A stretch of 64,000 nucleotides of DNA from an uncultured bacterium (GCA_937924475.1 CALDSV010000006.1:17511-81510), one strand, 5' to 3'. Counted from the stretch's first letter, positions 1 to 8,436 are shown. Notes: generated from the sequence alone by a model not told the origin. Made by a program: numbers and translations.

Positions 1-136
1 AAAGCTCCTTTACGCTCATCCCTGCTGATTTTTCACTTGTAACTCCTACTATCTCAACTTCTTCATGGTTGGCAAGAATTCTTAAAAGTTCACTTCCTGT
101 GTAACCACTTCCACCACATATAAAGACTCTGAGCAT
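1..136 (-). CDS. argC: N-acetyl-gamma-glutamyl-phosphate reductase, N-terminal part (cut by window edge)
   Basis: Only the first 45 codons lie in the window; the gene continues past the left edge. The N-terminus [19 protein letters not shown] is the Rossmann nucleotide-binding loop ([14 protein letters not shown]) typical of ArgC, which reduces N-acetylglutamyl phosphate to the semialdehyde in arginine synthesis. The ATG at 136 begins one base after the rpsI stop, so it is probably co-transcribed downstream of rplM-rpsI, an order known in several thermophilic bacteria. The identification rests on the N-terminal motif alone. Confidence 0.8.
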   Translation of the reverse strand, partial: MLRVFICGGSGYTGSELLRILANHEEVEIVGVTSEKSAGMSVKEL

Positions 137-137
137 T

Positions 138-527
138 TTATCTCTTGGAGAATTGGAATCTCTTTCTTGCCTTTGGTTGACCGTATTTCTTCCTCTCTAC
201 TTCTCTTGGATCTCTGGTAAGAAGTCCTTCTTTTTTAAGTTTTGGCTTAAGGTCTGGATTAAGATTTACAATTGCTCTTGCGATTCCGTGTCTTATCGCA
301 CCTGCCTGACCACTTAATCCACCACCTTCAACTGATATGATTGCGTCATATTTACCAGCCACACCAGCTACTTGAAAGGGTTGCATAAGAATCATCCTAA
401 GAGTTTCTCTTGGAAAGTATTCTTCTATAGGTTTTTCATTTACAGTAATCTTACCTGAACCAGGTATCAGAATAACTTTTGCAACTGACCTTTTTCTTCT
501 TCCTGTTGCCAGATATTCAATAGCCAT
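138..527 (-). CDS. rpsI: 30S ribosomal protein S9
   Basis: The 129-residue product is the usual S9 length. It starts with the family signature [14 protein letters not shown], has the central segment [18 protein letters not shown], and ends in the invariant basic tail KRFQFSKR that reaches the P-site tRNA on the 30S head. The start ATG at 527 is preceded by a GAGGTGAG ribosome-binding site lying just past the rplM stop, 11 bases away. The rplM-rpsI pairing is almost universal in bacteria, so the call is secure. Confidence 0.99.
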   Translation of the reverse strand: MAIEYLATGRRKRSVAKVILIPGSGKITVNEKPIEEYFPRETLRMILMQPFQVAGVAGKYDAIISVEGGGLSGQAGAIRHGIARAIVNLNPDLKPKLKKEGLLTRDPREVERKKYGQPKARKRFQFSKR

Positions 528-538
528 AGTCTCTCACC

Positions 539-976
539 TCATCTTTTACTTAATTGAATTGGTTCTGGATTTTGAGCTTTATGGGGATGTTCAGAGCCTC
601 TGTAGACTTTCAGTTTTTTTATCATCTTTTTACCCAATCTTGTTTTTGGAAGCATTCCCCATACAGCATCAATAATAACTGCTTCAGGCTCCTTTTCAAG
701 CCTTTCTTTTAAGGTTTCTGCCTTGAGATTTCCTATATAACCTGTGTGATGATAATAGATTTTATCTGTTAGTTTTTTGCCTGTTACTCTAATTTTTTCA
801 GCATTAATTACCACAACAAAATCACCATTGTCTACATTAGGAGTGTAGGTGGGTTTGTGCTTTCCCATTAAGATTTTAGCAATTCGTGAGGCAAATCTAC
901 CCAGGGTTTGACCTGTAGCATCTGCCATATACCAATTTCTTTGAGTATCTTCTTTTTTAACAAAAGCTGTTTTCAT
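539..976 (-). CDS. rplM: 50S ribosomal protein L13
   Basis: A 145-residue L13 of ordinary length. Family features include the N-terminal [19 protein letters not shown] stretch, the [17 protein letters not shown] segment, the GYIGNLK motif and the [12 protein letters not shown] loop, followed by [15 protein letters not shown]13 is an early-assembly 50S protein and an mRNA-binding autoregulator in some bacteria. The ATG at 976 has an AAGGAGAGG Shine-Dalgarno sequence. It is the first gene of the rplM-rpsI-argC run, with its promoter at about 1023-1052. Confidence 0.99.
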   Translation of the reverse strand: MKTAFVKKEDTQRNWYMADATGQTLGRFASRIAKILMGKHKPTYTPNVDNGDFVVVINAEKIRVTGKKLTDKIYYHHTGYIGNLKAETLKERLEKEPEAVIIDAVWGMLPKTRLGKKMIKKLKVYRGSEHPHKAQNPEPIQLSKR

Positions 977-1022
977 CTTTATACCTCTCCTTAAAGAGAA
1001 TTTTTATAGGAATTAAAATTAT

Positions 1023-1052
1023 AATTTACTTTAAAATTTAACTATTTGTCAA
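1023..1052 (-). promoter_or_regulatory. Probable sigma-70 promoter of rplM
   Basis: On the minus strand TTGACA (1047-1052) lies 18 bases before TAAATT (1023-1028), followed by an AT-rich leader to the rplM start at 976. The -35 is perfect and the -10 is weak; an overlapping TATAAT lies slightly downstream. This leader of about 40 bases carries a good Shine-Dalgarno sequence, unlike many promoters elsewhere in this window. Confidence 0.5.
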
Positions 1053-1131
1053 ATTTTTTCCTTTAAGGGTCTTACTTCTAAGGTGAGCCGTGGCAATCTC
1101 AATGAAGGCCTTAACAGTAAAGTAGACAAGA

Positions 1132-1173
1132 TGAGAGTGCTTCGCTACGCTCGCAATGACAGAAGGGGGGGCA
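1132..1173. repeat. Dispersed palindromic repeat, copy 1
   Basis: The segment holds TGCTTCGCTACGCTCGCAATGACA, a partly palindromic sequence whose relatives appear at 8493-8532, 15857-15928 and 32768-32806. It lies in the 317-base gap between rplM and the pilX-like gene, where I recognise no gene. Such 'TGTCATTGCGAG...GAAGCAATCTC' elements are common intergenic repeats in many bacterial genomes. No flanking duplication or coding capacity is seen. Confidence 0.7.
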
Positions 1174-1293
1174 ATTACAAAGGCAGGCGAAATGAAAAAG
1201 AGGTTAAGTAATGACAAAAGATGGTTTTAATCATATAGGAGATGAGCAATTTTGAAAGTCTTTTTACAAAAGAGTTTTAGAAAAAATTTTTAT

Positions 1294-3114
1294 TTAGTAA
1301 TTTACCATACGAGTTTGTATCATTTGAGCCTGTGGTGTAAGAGGATCTCTAACACATTCAACTTCTCTAAAAAATCTAAAACGAGAAGAAACTTTGTCTA
1401 TAATTGATTTGGAAAAAGATAGATTAAAGCCCGTGGAGATATTTATATTTAATGATCTGTTTTCTGGAAAGTTTCTTATTAGAAAACCTCTTAGGTCTTG
1501 ATTTGATACATTAGACCATCTTAAATAAGTAATATCCTCCCCATACCATACACCCCAAATATATACAGTACCAGAGGGAGAATCTGTTCTAACTGTTGTA
1601 TTATTTGATATAAAAAGAATGGGATTTGGATTTCCTAAGGAATCTCGTCCAATATTTAAGTTTATTCCATAGCCGTACCATCCACACCATAAAGAATTGC
1701 TATCACAAGCAGCTAAGGAAGATGTATCTGTGTCTCTTGAACAGTTAGGACAAGCGTAGGCATAAACATAAATAAGGGAATTTAAGATTCTCACTGTACT
1801 GTTATTTGCAAATCTTAAGCTTCTTGCGATTATTATATTAGGATTATTATCTTCCGTAGAGTTACCAATAGTGAAATCTCCGGAGAAAACTAAATTTTTT
1901 TCGGTATTTACATTATTTGTTTCATTAATGTCTGTAAACCCTATTATGATTCTTGAATTATTAATTGTAGCTCCAGCATTTACAGTTATTCTATTTGTAG
2001 AGACTATTTGAGCATAATCTATATTTGTCAATGTTGTAATTCCTGATGTATATATTTTAAAGTTAGATGCACTATTTAAAGTTGTATTGGAATTTGTATA
2101 TACTTCAAAATTATTAGTATTACTGTCAAAGGTAGAATTAGCATTAGTGTAAAGTATGAAGTTTTTTGCTCCACTAAAGGTTGTAGCATAACTTTGAGCG
2201 TAAATTTTTATCTTACTACTGCTTCTAATTCCATCTCCTGATATAGATGAAGGTGATCTCCTTAATTTTATCTCATTACATGAAAGATATTGGGTGCTTA
2301 AATTAATACTACCAGTAGTATTAAATTCACAACTGGAGGGAACATTTGGAGGAGACGGAATGGCAGGTAAATTTATTAAGGGTATCCCATATTTATTGCT
2401 ATTTTGTTGAAAATTCAAGAATTTATGAGGTGGAGAAGGTATTACTTCTGGGTCTCTTCCATAATCATATTCTAAGTAATCAAGCAAGCTTTGATTACAA
2501 GAGTTATCACCATACTTATTGAAACATTTTACCTTGAAAAATATTCTTGACAAATCACCTTGATTAAGATTAAGCACAGGTTCTTGTCCATATACTCCTG
2601 TTCCACCATTGTCAGAACTACAATACCTGGGGGTCACAGATGTTGAAATATTTCCTGAAGCAATAAAAGCTGGGACAAAGCAATTATTTTCTCTGTCACA
2701 TCCAGAAAGTCTAGCATTTCCTAAGTTAGCATTAACTCTGCCTCTAACTGTATAGAGCCCCACACCATAATATCCCTGAAAAATTGAAGTTCTTATAACT
2801 CTTGAATTTGCAAAGGCCCCTTCAGAACTTACAAACCAGATGTTCTTTCCACCAAACATTATTCTATATGAATATTCAGCATTACCTATGGTAGCACTTT
2901 CAGTTCTATCACTTCCTCCAGTGCCTGTTCTATTTATATAATCAAAGGCGGATAGAAGACCTGCATTTGAAGCTTTATCGGCTAAATTATATTGTACATC
3001 TGCTTTTGTTGTTTTCATGTTAGTCATGACAACATAAGCTCCTGTACCACCTATTATAAAGATAATAAGAGATAAAACTAAGACAGTAACTAAGGAAAAT
3101 CCTCTATTGTTCAT
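1294..3114 (-). CDS. Large PilX-like type IV pilus minor component with beta-solenoid-like repeats
   Basis: The 606-residue protein begins with a prepilin-like segment (MNNRGFSLVTVLVLSLI), giving a short leader before the G|F cleavage site and a hydrophobic helix. This is far longer than a usual PilX (about 200 residues). Roughly residues 305-400 contain about five repeats of the type NFxxYTNSNTTL, rich in Asn, Ser and Thr, which look like rungs of a beta-helix. Several Cys-rich stretches (for example CPNCSRDTD, near residue 455) suggest disulfides. It follows pilW by 2 bases as the last gene of the fimT-pilV-pilW-pilX order. It probably sits at the pilus tip or in the priming complex. Adhesion is my inference. 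Confidence 0.75.
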   Translation of the reverse strand: MNNRGFSLVTVLVLSLIIFIIGGTGAYVVMTNMKTTKADVQYNLADKASNAGLLSAFDYINRTGTGGSDRTESATIGNAEYSYRIMFGGKNIWFVSSEGAFANSRVIRTSIFQGYYGVGLYTVRGRVNANLGNARLSGCDRENNCFVPAFIASGNISTSVTPRYCSSDNGGTGVYGQEPVLNLNQGDLSRIFFKVKCFNKYGDNSCNQSLLDYLEYDYGRDPEVIPSPPHKFLNFQQNSNKYGIPLINLPAIPSPPNVPSSCEFNTTGSINLSTQYLSCNEIKLRRSPSSISGDGIRSSSKIKIYAQSYATTFSGAKNFILYTNANSTFDSNTNNFEVYTNSNTTLNSASNFKIYTSGITTLTNIDYAQIVSTNRITVNAGATINNSRIIIGFTDINETNNVNTEKNLVFSGDFTIGNSTEDNNPNIIIARSLRFANNSTVRILNSLIYVYAYACPNCSRDTDTSSLAACDSNSLWCGWYGYGINLNIGRDSLGNPNPILFISNNTTVRTDSPSGTVYIWGVWYGEDITYLRWSNVSNQDLRGFLIRNFPENRSLNINISTGFNLSFSKSIIDKVSSRFRFFREVECVRDPLTPQAQMIQTRMVNY

Positions 3115-3116
3115 AT

Positions 3117-4052
3117 TTACCTCCCAAAAAATCTGGTAAGAGGAAATTTTTGACCATTTGATCCTCTTGTTTCCATATCAATCCTAATTCCTTGACTAAA
3201 CAGTTGAGCTTTAAAAGAATCTACAGGAATAAGGGGCTGGGGAGGTTCATAAGCATTACAGTCCGTTGCCATGTCTATTGCTTCCATATATAACCAAAGA
3301 GTATTATTGTCTTGAGAATTTTGTTGACAGAACAATCTTATCCTGTGAGGAACTCTCATAATTATCTCTCCGCCTTCAAAATTATAGCTATCAATTAGAT
3401 TGCCATTTTCATCTTTTAAAAAACCATTAAGAGCTGTTGCTGTTGGTGAAATTGTGGCATTGGGTTCTAATGTTCCATCAGTGCAAACAAGATTATTATT
3501 ACTAAGTCCAGAAATAGAAAAAATTAAAGGTTTATAAATATCAGGATTTTGCTTATCACTTATAAATTTAGCACCTCTTTTTATATGATAGCAATTTTGT
3601 CTTTGATTAGTGGAAAGTCTACAACTCTTAATATTCATCAAAATGGGTTGCTCTATGGTAGGAAGATGAACAAAACCATTTCCGTAAAGATTTGCATAGA
3701 AATAAATTTCATCACAGGGATTGTTCTGGTTTATTGTTATACACAAGGAGCTTGGAGGTGGATAAGGAAAAGTACCTCCTCCACTGCCACAAGGGGTAAT
3801 GGAAGTGCATTGTGAAGGATCTTGATTACTACAAGGTGTTGAAGCGCCCCATCTTTGAAATAGCCATTCAAGCTGTGCCATCCCTCCTTTTGCGATTTCT
3901 TTCACATCAGAAGTATCTTTTGTCCTTTTAAAGACTTTATCAGTAGTGATGTATAGAGAGGTTATAGCTCCTAAAACTATAATGCTAACTGCAATAGCAA
4001 CCATTATCTCAGCAAGAGTTAATCCTTTGTTGTCTCGCAAAAATTTTTTCAT
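3117..4052 (-). CDS. PilW-like minor prepilin
   Basis: This 311-residue prepilin has the N-terminus MKKFLRDNKGLTLAEIMVAI, with processing predicted between G and L, the conserved Glu at mature position 5 and a hydrophobic helix to about residue 33. The remainder is a Cys-containing globular domain without strong signatures, as in PilW proteins. The assignment depends on length, the N-terminal motif and its position between pilV-like and pilX-like genes. Minor pilins of this group prime pilus assembly from the inner membrane. The ATG at 4052 lies 6 bases after the pilV stop. Confidence 0.75.
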   Translation of the reverse strand: MKKFLRDNKGLTLAEIMVAIAVSIIVLGAITSLYITTDKVFKRTKDTSDVKEIAKGGMAQLEWLFQRWGASTPCSNQDPSQCTSITPCGSGGGTFPYPPPSSLCITINQNNPCDEIYFYANLYGNGFVHLPTIEQPILMNIKSCRLSTNQRQNCYHIKRGAKFISDKQNPDIYKPLIFSISGLSNNNLVCTDGTLEPNATISPTATALNGFLKDENGNLIDSYNFEGGEIIMRVPHRIRLFCQQNSQDNNTLWLYMEAIDMATDCNAYEPPQPLIPVDSFKAQLFSQGIRIDMETRGSNGQKFPLTRFFGR

Positions 4053-4058
4053 TTTATC

Positions 4059-4463
4059 CTATCCTTGAGGGAAATTACATACTAAATCTTTTAAAACCAT
4101 AGTCCTTCCACTTACAGAAGCTGTAGCAGTTACCTCAGCACAGGCAGATTGGCCAGAGCCCATAGTTGGTGGTTGTGCTGGTGGATTCCCAGTGATTGTA
4201 ACATTAACAGAAAGCCCTCCACAGTTAATCACTATTGAACTTGTTGAATAATCCGCTCTTTTTGCTTCTATGCCAGAAGATGCGGCTTGAAGTAAACAAG
4301 TGGATATGAAATCATCTCTAGTATATTTAGAGAACATCGTAGTTAAACCAATAACTCCCATTACTAATATTGCTACTAATAAAACTGACATTAAAGCTTC
4401 AAGCAAAGAGAAACCTTCATAACTTTTTATTAATTTTATTAATTTTAATTCTAACTTCCTCAT
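4059..4463 (-). CDS. PilV-like minor prepilin
   Basis: About 134 residues with a prepilin signature: a basic leader ending KSYEG, cleavage before FSLLEALMSVLL, Glu at mature position 5, then a transmembrane helix. I chose the ATG at 4463, which overlaps the upstream stop as TAATG and so implies translational coupling; an in-frame TTG at 4469 is also possible. The leader is long (about 18 residues) for a class IVa prepilin. Four Cys residues in the body could form disulfides. PilV identity follows from size and gene order and is not certain. Confidence 0.7.
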   Translation of the reverse strand: MRKLELKLIKLIKSYEGFSLLEALMSVLLVAILVMGVIGLTTMFSKYTRDDFISTCLLQAASSGIEAKRADYSTSSIVINCGGLSVNVTITGNPPAQPPTMGSGQSACAEVTATASVSGRTMVLKDLVCNFPQG

Positions 4464-4927
4464 TAACAACCACCGCTTCCCTTCTGGGTTCTAATGGCAC
4501 CAAATCTACTAATAAATACTTTATAATATGAATCGCCGTTTGTTAGACAAACATTACCATTGAAAATATCAAAACCTCGAGGATCAAAGGCAGCTCCAGA
4601 ACCATGTAAAAAGACAAAATCATCCCTAATATTTAAAGTGATTAAATCGCTTCCAGTACATATATTACTCCTGTTTGTTCCCATATTTACTATTCTCAGG
4701 GTTTTGTTGTCTGCTATACATAATCCTACATTAATACTTCTTTCCATTGCTGTAATTTTTGCCCATCTTACAAGATTTTCCATAGAGGAGGTATATTCAA
4801 TATACTTATAGGTTTTATACATTTTGTTTATTTGAGGCACTGCGATGGCAGAGAGAATTGAAATTAAAGCAATAACTACCATGAGCTCCACGAAAGAAAA
4901 ACCTTTATTTCTTAGAAATTTAAACAT
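4463..4927 (-). CDS. FimT/GspH-like minor prepilin
   Basis: This 154-residue prepilin has the leader MFKFLRNKG and the mature start FSFVELMVVIALISILSAI, followed by AVPQINKMYK. The body resembles the FimT/GspH family (SMENLVRWAKITAMERSINV, then a C-terminal GAIRTQKGSGGC). It is the first gene of the fimT-pilV-pilW-pilX block. The ATG at 4927 has no obvious Shine-Dalgarno sequence; its promoter lies about 85 bases upstream near 5012. FimT proteins form part of the minor pilin complex and some bind DNA during uptake; whether this one does cannot be told. Confidence 0.75.
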   Translation of the reverse strand: MFKFLRNKGFSFVELMVVIALISILSAIAVPQINKMYKTYKYIEYTSSMENLVRWAKITAMERSINVGLCIADNKTLRIVNMGTNRSNICTGSDLITLNIRDDFVFLHGSGAAFDPRGFDIFNGNVCLTNGDSYYKVFISRFGAIRTQKGSGGC

Positions 4928-5011
4928 TTAATTTTAGTTTATCAAAAATTCTAATTTTCAACAAGATAATTTACACTCTTTTTTTCTTTTATAATTATGA
5001 CAAAAAAGGAA

Positions 5012-5037
5012 AGTATACAATGTGAAAATTCTGTGAA
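5012..5037 (-). promoter_or_regulatory. Minor pilin operon promoter with TTCACA direct repeat
   Basis: On the minus strand two TTCACA hexamers (5032-5037 and 5021-5026) lie 11 bases apart and are followed 3 bases on by a TATACT -10 element (5012-5017). The 18-base core differs at one position from a segment upstream of the major pilin gene (8463-8480). An 11-bp direct repeat is the usual layout of OmpR/PhoB-type regulator sites, and such a regulator is encoded at 9370-10014. Function is inferred. Confidence 0.6.
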
Positions 5038-5080
5038 TCTCTCTTCTCTCAGATAAAAAATGACAATTTCTTATTTTTCT

Positions 5081-5722
5081 CTATGCTAACCATAGTCCTA
5101 AAACCCACAGCAAGAAGAATAACAAGTAAGAAAGACCCCCAAAGGCAATGCATCTTTTATTTATAGGTTTTTTAAATCCCCTACAAATTATGAAAATCAA
5201 GGAGGTAATCCAACCTAAAAGAGAAAAAACTGTCACGAAACTCCAAAACAATGATGGTGCATTATCATAACTTAGAATTTCAAGCTGTATATGAAAATTT
5301 CTTTCATATTCTTTTCCATCCCCCTGATCCAACTTATTTTTTAGATTTGCTCTTAAATTTGCTATTTTAGGATTTATCCTCTCTAATATTTCACTGTAAG
5401 GTTCATGTAGACTCCTTATCTGAATAAGACTACTTCTTAGGGTCTCATAACAGTAAAGTTTTTCTTTTTCTTCCGGAAATTTTTCACAGCTCAACAAAAG
5501 CTCTTTTATTGCTCTTTCTGTGTAAGGACTTGAGGGGAAATGGTTTAAGATAACCCTCTCATAAGCCTTCACTTTCTCTAATCCCTCACTTTTTTCCCCT
5601 TCCTTTTCATGAAGAGCTTGATGATAAAGGTTCCTCACAAAAAGCAAAAGCAAAATAAATAGAATAAAAAATAGGCTAAAAATTATGTATTTACGGTAAA
5701 AGATAGGCTTTTCGCCGATCAT
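5081..5722 (-). CDS. Membrane protein of unknown function in pilin locus
   Basis: I do not recognise this 213-residue protein. It has one hydrophobic helix near residues 11-29, a charged helical middle (residues about 35-150, with a segment YERVILNHFPSSPYTERAIKELL that resembles a TPR-like helix pair), and two C-terminal membrane helices (about 157-176 and 190-212). Its start overlaps the end of the DUF2723 gene by 32 bases, so the two are surely co-transcribed. It may assist that membrane glycosyltransferase, for example as a periplasmic or membrane partner. That role is a guess from context. Confidence 0.6.
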   Translation of the reverse strand: MIGEKPIFYRKYIIFSLFFILFILLLLFVRNLYHQALHEKEGEKSEGLEKVKAYERVILNHFPSSPYTERAIKELLLSCEKFPEEKEKLYCYETLRSSLIQIRSLHEPYSEILERINPKIANLRANLKNKLDQGDGKEYERNFHIQLEILSYDNAPSLFWSFVTVFSLLGWITSLIFIICRGFKKPINKRCIAFGGLSYLLFFLLWVLGLWLA

Positions 5723-7592
5723 TGTAATGAATTATCCTTTCATAAAGTTCCATATATTTTTCATTCTCTTTGCCAATTATAATGTTAACCTTATAAGGCT
5801 CCTGAATGCTACCGTATCTAATAGTTGTATCAAGCCTAAAAACTCCCTCAGGCTTCATAGGTATAATATAGCTTGCTATATTTAAATAAGCAAGAGCCAC
5901 AAATCTACATTGAGCAAAGGTAAGAGGGTCATCAGTTCCGTGAATGAGACAATAAGAGGGGGTTAGAAATTTCTCTAAGGATATAATTTCTAAGGAATTT
6001 ATTCTTTCCTTTGGTAATCCGCTTTCTTTGGAGATATAAAAATAAGATAAAACATAGGGTTTTGTATAAGCCACTTCATAGAGAGGATGAATTTCATTAA
6101 GTCCGATTGTGGAGAAATATCTGCCTTCCTTTATCAAAGTAATCATATCCTTTTTGTATACCTCTGGAAATAAAACCTCATAAAGCTTCTGCGGTTTACA
6201 TCCCTCTAAGTTCCAATCCAGTGATTCATAACGAAATACCACAGTATGGCATACATCATCTCTATATCTGCCAACAAGCTTCAAATACCAAGTATCAAAA
6301 CTTTTATTATCACCATAGGTATTTAAAACTGCTGAAACTGGCATTGTGGATAGCAAATCTTTACTGTAGTAGTAAAGCGCCCAATTATTTGCCTGAGATG
6401 TTTGGGTGTATCTCATAGGTATGAAAATTAATGGTAAGACAATAAATAGTAAAGGTATTGCTCTATGCAGTAGCTTGTAATTCTTTATTTTCTCTGTAAG
6501 TAAGTATATGCCTTCTACAAAAAAAATTACATAAAAGAAAAAAGCAGGCAAAAAATATTGATTACCTACGATGTATAGCGCTCCTTCATTTCCTTCAATA
6601 CTTCCACTGAAGGTAAGCTTTGAGAGAACAAAGGAAAACATTAAAAAGGCTGAAAAAAGAAAGAGAAAGAGCTTTACATTTTTTCTAAGAAGATGAAAGG
6701 CTCCCAGAATAAAAAAAAGAAGGGTTATATAGCCAAAGTTAGCATCAATCATGTATAGAAAATTTTTAAAAGCATTAATTAGATCTTCAGCTTTTGATAC
6801 AGCTGAAGTTAATACTTGAAGAGACTCACCTTCTTTGTAAAATTTTCTTAGAATAATATCCAGGAAATTGAGGGCAAAACCCTCTTTTCTTACTGCAGCA
6901 AAAGCACCCTTCAGATTTCTCAAATAAATATGGAGATTAATGGAAAAACCGAGTAAGAAAAAAATAAGAGAGAGAGGAAGAGACTTCAAAAAGGGCTTAA
7001 AATAAAAAAAACCTAATATAGCCAGAGGAATTATCATAAAAAGAGCTGTATGATGTAGTGCTGTGGATATGCCAAGGATTAAGGCGCAGAGATAGGCATA
7101 TCTTCTGTCAAAGCCTTCCTTTAAAACTTTCATCCCCAGAAAAGTAAGAACAGTAACTAAGAAAAGATTTAAAGGATAAAACTTACCTATAATGGTCTGA
7201 AAATAAAAAGAATAGGATAAACCCAGAAATAAAATGCCCACAAGAGGGAAAAATTTTAGATAAAGGTATTCTTCTTTACTAAAATCTAACCTTTCGTTAA
7301 AGTAGAGAAGCTCCTTAATGATATAGTAAAGCATTAAGAGAGAGAGAATTGAAAATAGAGGAGGTAAAAGAGAAAGACGAAATCCTATGTTACCAAATGG
7401 TAAAAAAGTGATGAGTTTTCCTAACTCAATATAGAGAGGATAGCCGGGTGGATGAGCAATACCAAGAAAATAGGAAGCTGTTATAAGTCCACCTGCATCT
7501 CCGCTTGGAAGGATTGGATTAAGGGAAAAGAGGTATATTAATATTAATAAGCTAAAAAGGATTATTGCAAATAACTCTGCCTGTATTCTCAT
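5691..7592 (-). CDS. DUF2723-family polytopic membrane protein (GT117-like glycosyltransferase)
   Basis: About 630 residues with many transmembrane helices and the DUF2723 signature near the N-terminus: PSGDAGGLITASYFLGIAHPPGYPLY. The Asp in SGDAG and the HPPGYPLY segment are the hallmark. The family includes TMEM260-type O-mannosyltransferases, now placed in GT117, which use lipid-linked sugars on the trans side of the membrane. I placed the start at the ATG at 7592; a TTG at 7607 is also in frame. Either way the gene overlaps the 3' end of the pilin gene at 7552-7917. Context makes pilin O-glycosylation an attractive role, which is inference. Confidence 0.75.
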   Translation of the reverse strand: MRIQAELFAIILFSLLILIYLFSLNPILPSGDAGGLITASYFLGIAHPPGYPLYIELGKLITFLPFGNIGFRLSLLPPLFSILSLLMLYYIIKELLYFNERLDFSKEEYLYLKFFPLVGILFLGLSYSFYFQTIIGKFYPLNLFLVTVLTFLGMKVLKEGFDRRYAYLCALILGISTALHHTALFMIIPLAILGFFYFKPFLKSLPLSLIFFLLGFSINLHIYLRNLKGAFAAVRKEGFALNFLDIILRKFYKEGESLQVLTSAVSKAEDLINAFKNFLYMIDANFGYITLLFFILGAFHLLRKNVKLFLFLFSAFLMFSFVLSKLTFSGSIEGNEGALYIVGNQYFLPAFFFYVIFFVEGIYLLTEKIKNYKLLHRAIPLLFIVLPLIFIPMRYTQTSQANNWALYYYSKDLLSTMPVSAVLNTYGDNKSFDTWYLKLVGRYRDDVCHTVVFRYESLDWNLEGCKPQKLYEVLFPEVYKKDMITLIKEGRYFSTIGLNEIHPLYEVAYTKPYVLSYFYISKESGLPKERINSLEIISLEKFLTPSYCLIHGTDDPLTFAQCRFVALAYLNIASYIIPMKPEGVFRLDTTIRYGSIQEPYKVNIIIGKENEKYMELYERIIHYNDRRKAYLLP

Positions 7593-7917
7593 TATATTCA
7601 CATTCAAAAGGACCTATGGGAGAAGATGCCTTAAGTTTAAGAGGTGTATTACTAATAATCTCAATTGATTGGGTGTTAGGCGATTTTACACAATTAACTA
7701 CAATACTGTTTAAGTCCCTATTTCCACTTTGAGTGTTTCTTGCAATATCATTTATGCAATTTCTTAAATCAGAAAGAAGCTGTGCCTTTACAGAATTAAC
7801 TTTATATTTATTGTATTGAACTATAGCAATAGAGGCAAGTATTCCAATTATTACAGTTACTATGAGTAACTCTACTAAGGTAAACCCTTTTAGACTCTTA
7901 AATTTTGCATTTTTCAC
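7552..7917 (-). CDS. Type IV pilin, second copy
   Basis: A 121-residue prepilin with leader ending LKG and mature start [19 protein letters not shown], then AIVQYNKYKVNSVKAQL. The C-terminus has a Cys pair (CEYNENTGRVIC) that could form the D-region loop. It starts with GTG at 7917 and a poor Shine-Dalgarno sequence, and follows a terminator hairpin below the major pilin gene, so expression should be much lower than that of the first pilin. Its 3' end overlaps the DUF2723 gene. It may be a minor or alternative major subunit. Confidence 0.85.
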   Translation of the reverse strand: MKNAKFKSLKGFTLVELLIVTVIIGILASIAIVQYNKYKVNSVKAQLLSDLRNCINDIARNTQSGNRDLNSIVVNCVKSPNTQSIEIISNTPLKLKASSPIGPFECEYNENTGRVICNNPF

Positions 7918-7944
7918 TAAAAAATCTTCTCTCTATAAGATAAC

Positions 7945-7973
7945 TAAAAAATCTGGGGGGATTCTCTCCCCCC
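7945..7973 (-). terminator. Hairpin terminator after major pilin gene
   Basis: On the minus strand GGGGGG (7968-7973) pairs with CCCCCC (7955-7960) across a 7-base loop, followed after AGA by a run of six T. It lies 10 bases past the pilin stop at 7984 and 38 bases before the second pilin gene. It probably acts as a partial terminator that sets the ratio of the two pilins. Confidence 0.75.
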
Positions 7974-7983
7974 AAAAAAAGAA

Positions 7984-8379
7984 TTATACACCATCGCAAC
8001 CTGCCACACCACCCTCTGTAGCAGAACAGGTTACGTTCTCAGCAATGCCTGTGCCTGTGCAAGTAACAACCAAGTCTTCTCCTACATCGCCACTGGCTGT
8101 ACAACTATCGGTATAAGCTCCTTTTACACAGTTATTGGTGTTTACAGTGGGATCTGTGCTTCCTGCTTGAATAGAAGCTGTGTAGTCAGCTATTACGGTA
8201 TTAAGGCAGTTTTTAGCATCGGACTGAACTGAAGAGACAGCTGCGTTTTTTCTGTACTTTTGATATTGGGGAATAGCAATAGCTGCAAGAATAGCAATAA
8301 TAGCTACTACAATTAGAAGCTCCACCAGGGTGAAACCTCTCTCATCCCTTAGTTGCATACGATTAATTACCCTCATCAT
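7984..8379 (-). CDS. pilA: Major type IV pilin PilA
   Basis: A 131-residue prepilin with leader [15 protein letters not shown] and the classical mature N-terminus [19 protein letters not shown], then [26 protein letters not shown]. The rest is short and rich in Thr, Ser, Ala and Gly with several Cys, typical of small thermophile pilins. The ATG at 8379 has a perfect AGGAGG seven bases upstream. The strong ribosome site, a stable 5' hairpin, a TATAAT promoter and a downstream terminator mark it as the highly expressed subunit. PilA is the structural protein of the pilus shaft. Confidence 0.9.
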   Translation of the reverse strand: MMRVINRMQLRDERGFTLVELLIVVAIIAILAAIAIPQYQKYRKNAAVSSVQSDAKNCLNTVIADYTASIQAGSTDPTVNTNNCVKGAYTDSCTASGDVGEDLVVTCTGTGIAENVTCSATEGGVAGCDGV

Positions 8380-8402
8380 AATAGAACCTCCTTAGATTTT
8401 TT

Positions 8403-8421
8403 AGGTTTCCAAAGGAAACCT
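8403..8421 (-). other. Hairpin in pilA 5' leader
   Basis: AGGTTTCC and GGAAACCT form a perfect 8-bp stem with an AAA (TTT on the mRNA strand) loop between the promoter and the ribosome-binding site. On the mRNA it is followed by A-rich sequence, so it is not a terminator for pilA. A 5' stabilising stem is the likely role. Read on the plus strand it is followed by TTTTT and could stop antisense transcripts. Confidence 0.6.
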
Positions 8422-8436
8422 TTTTCCATTGATTTT

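Noticed and set aside
3549-3815. Plus-strand frame inside the pilW gene, and similar antisense frames elsewhere
   Set aside because: Their products have no family features or ribosome sites and lie wholly opposite well-supported genes.
8403-8421. Terminator ahead of pilA
   Set aside because: The perfect stem is followed by A, not T, on the pilA mRNA strand; a 5' stabilising hairpin fits better.
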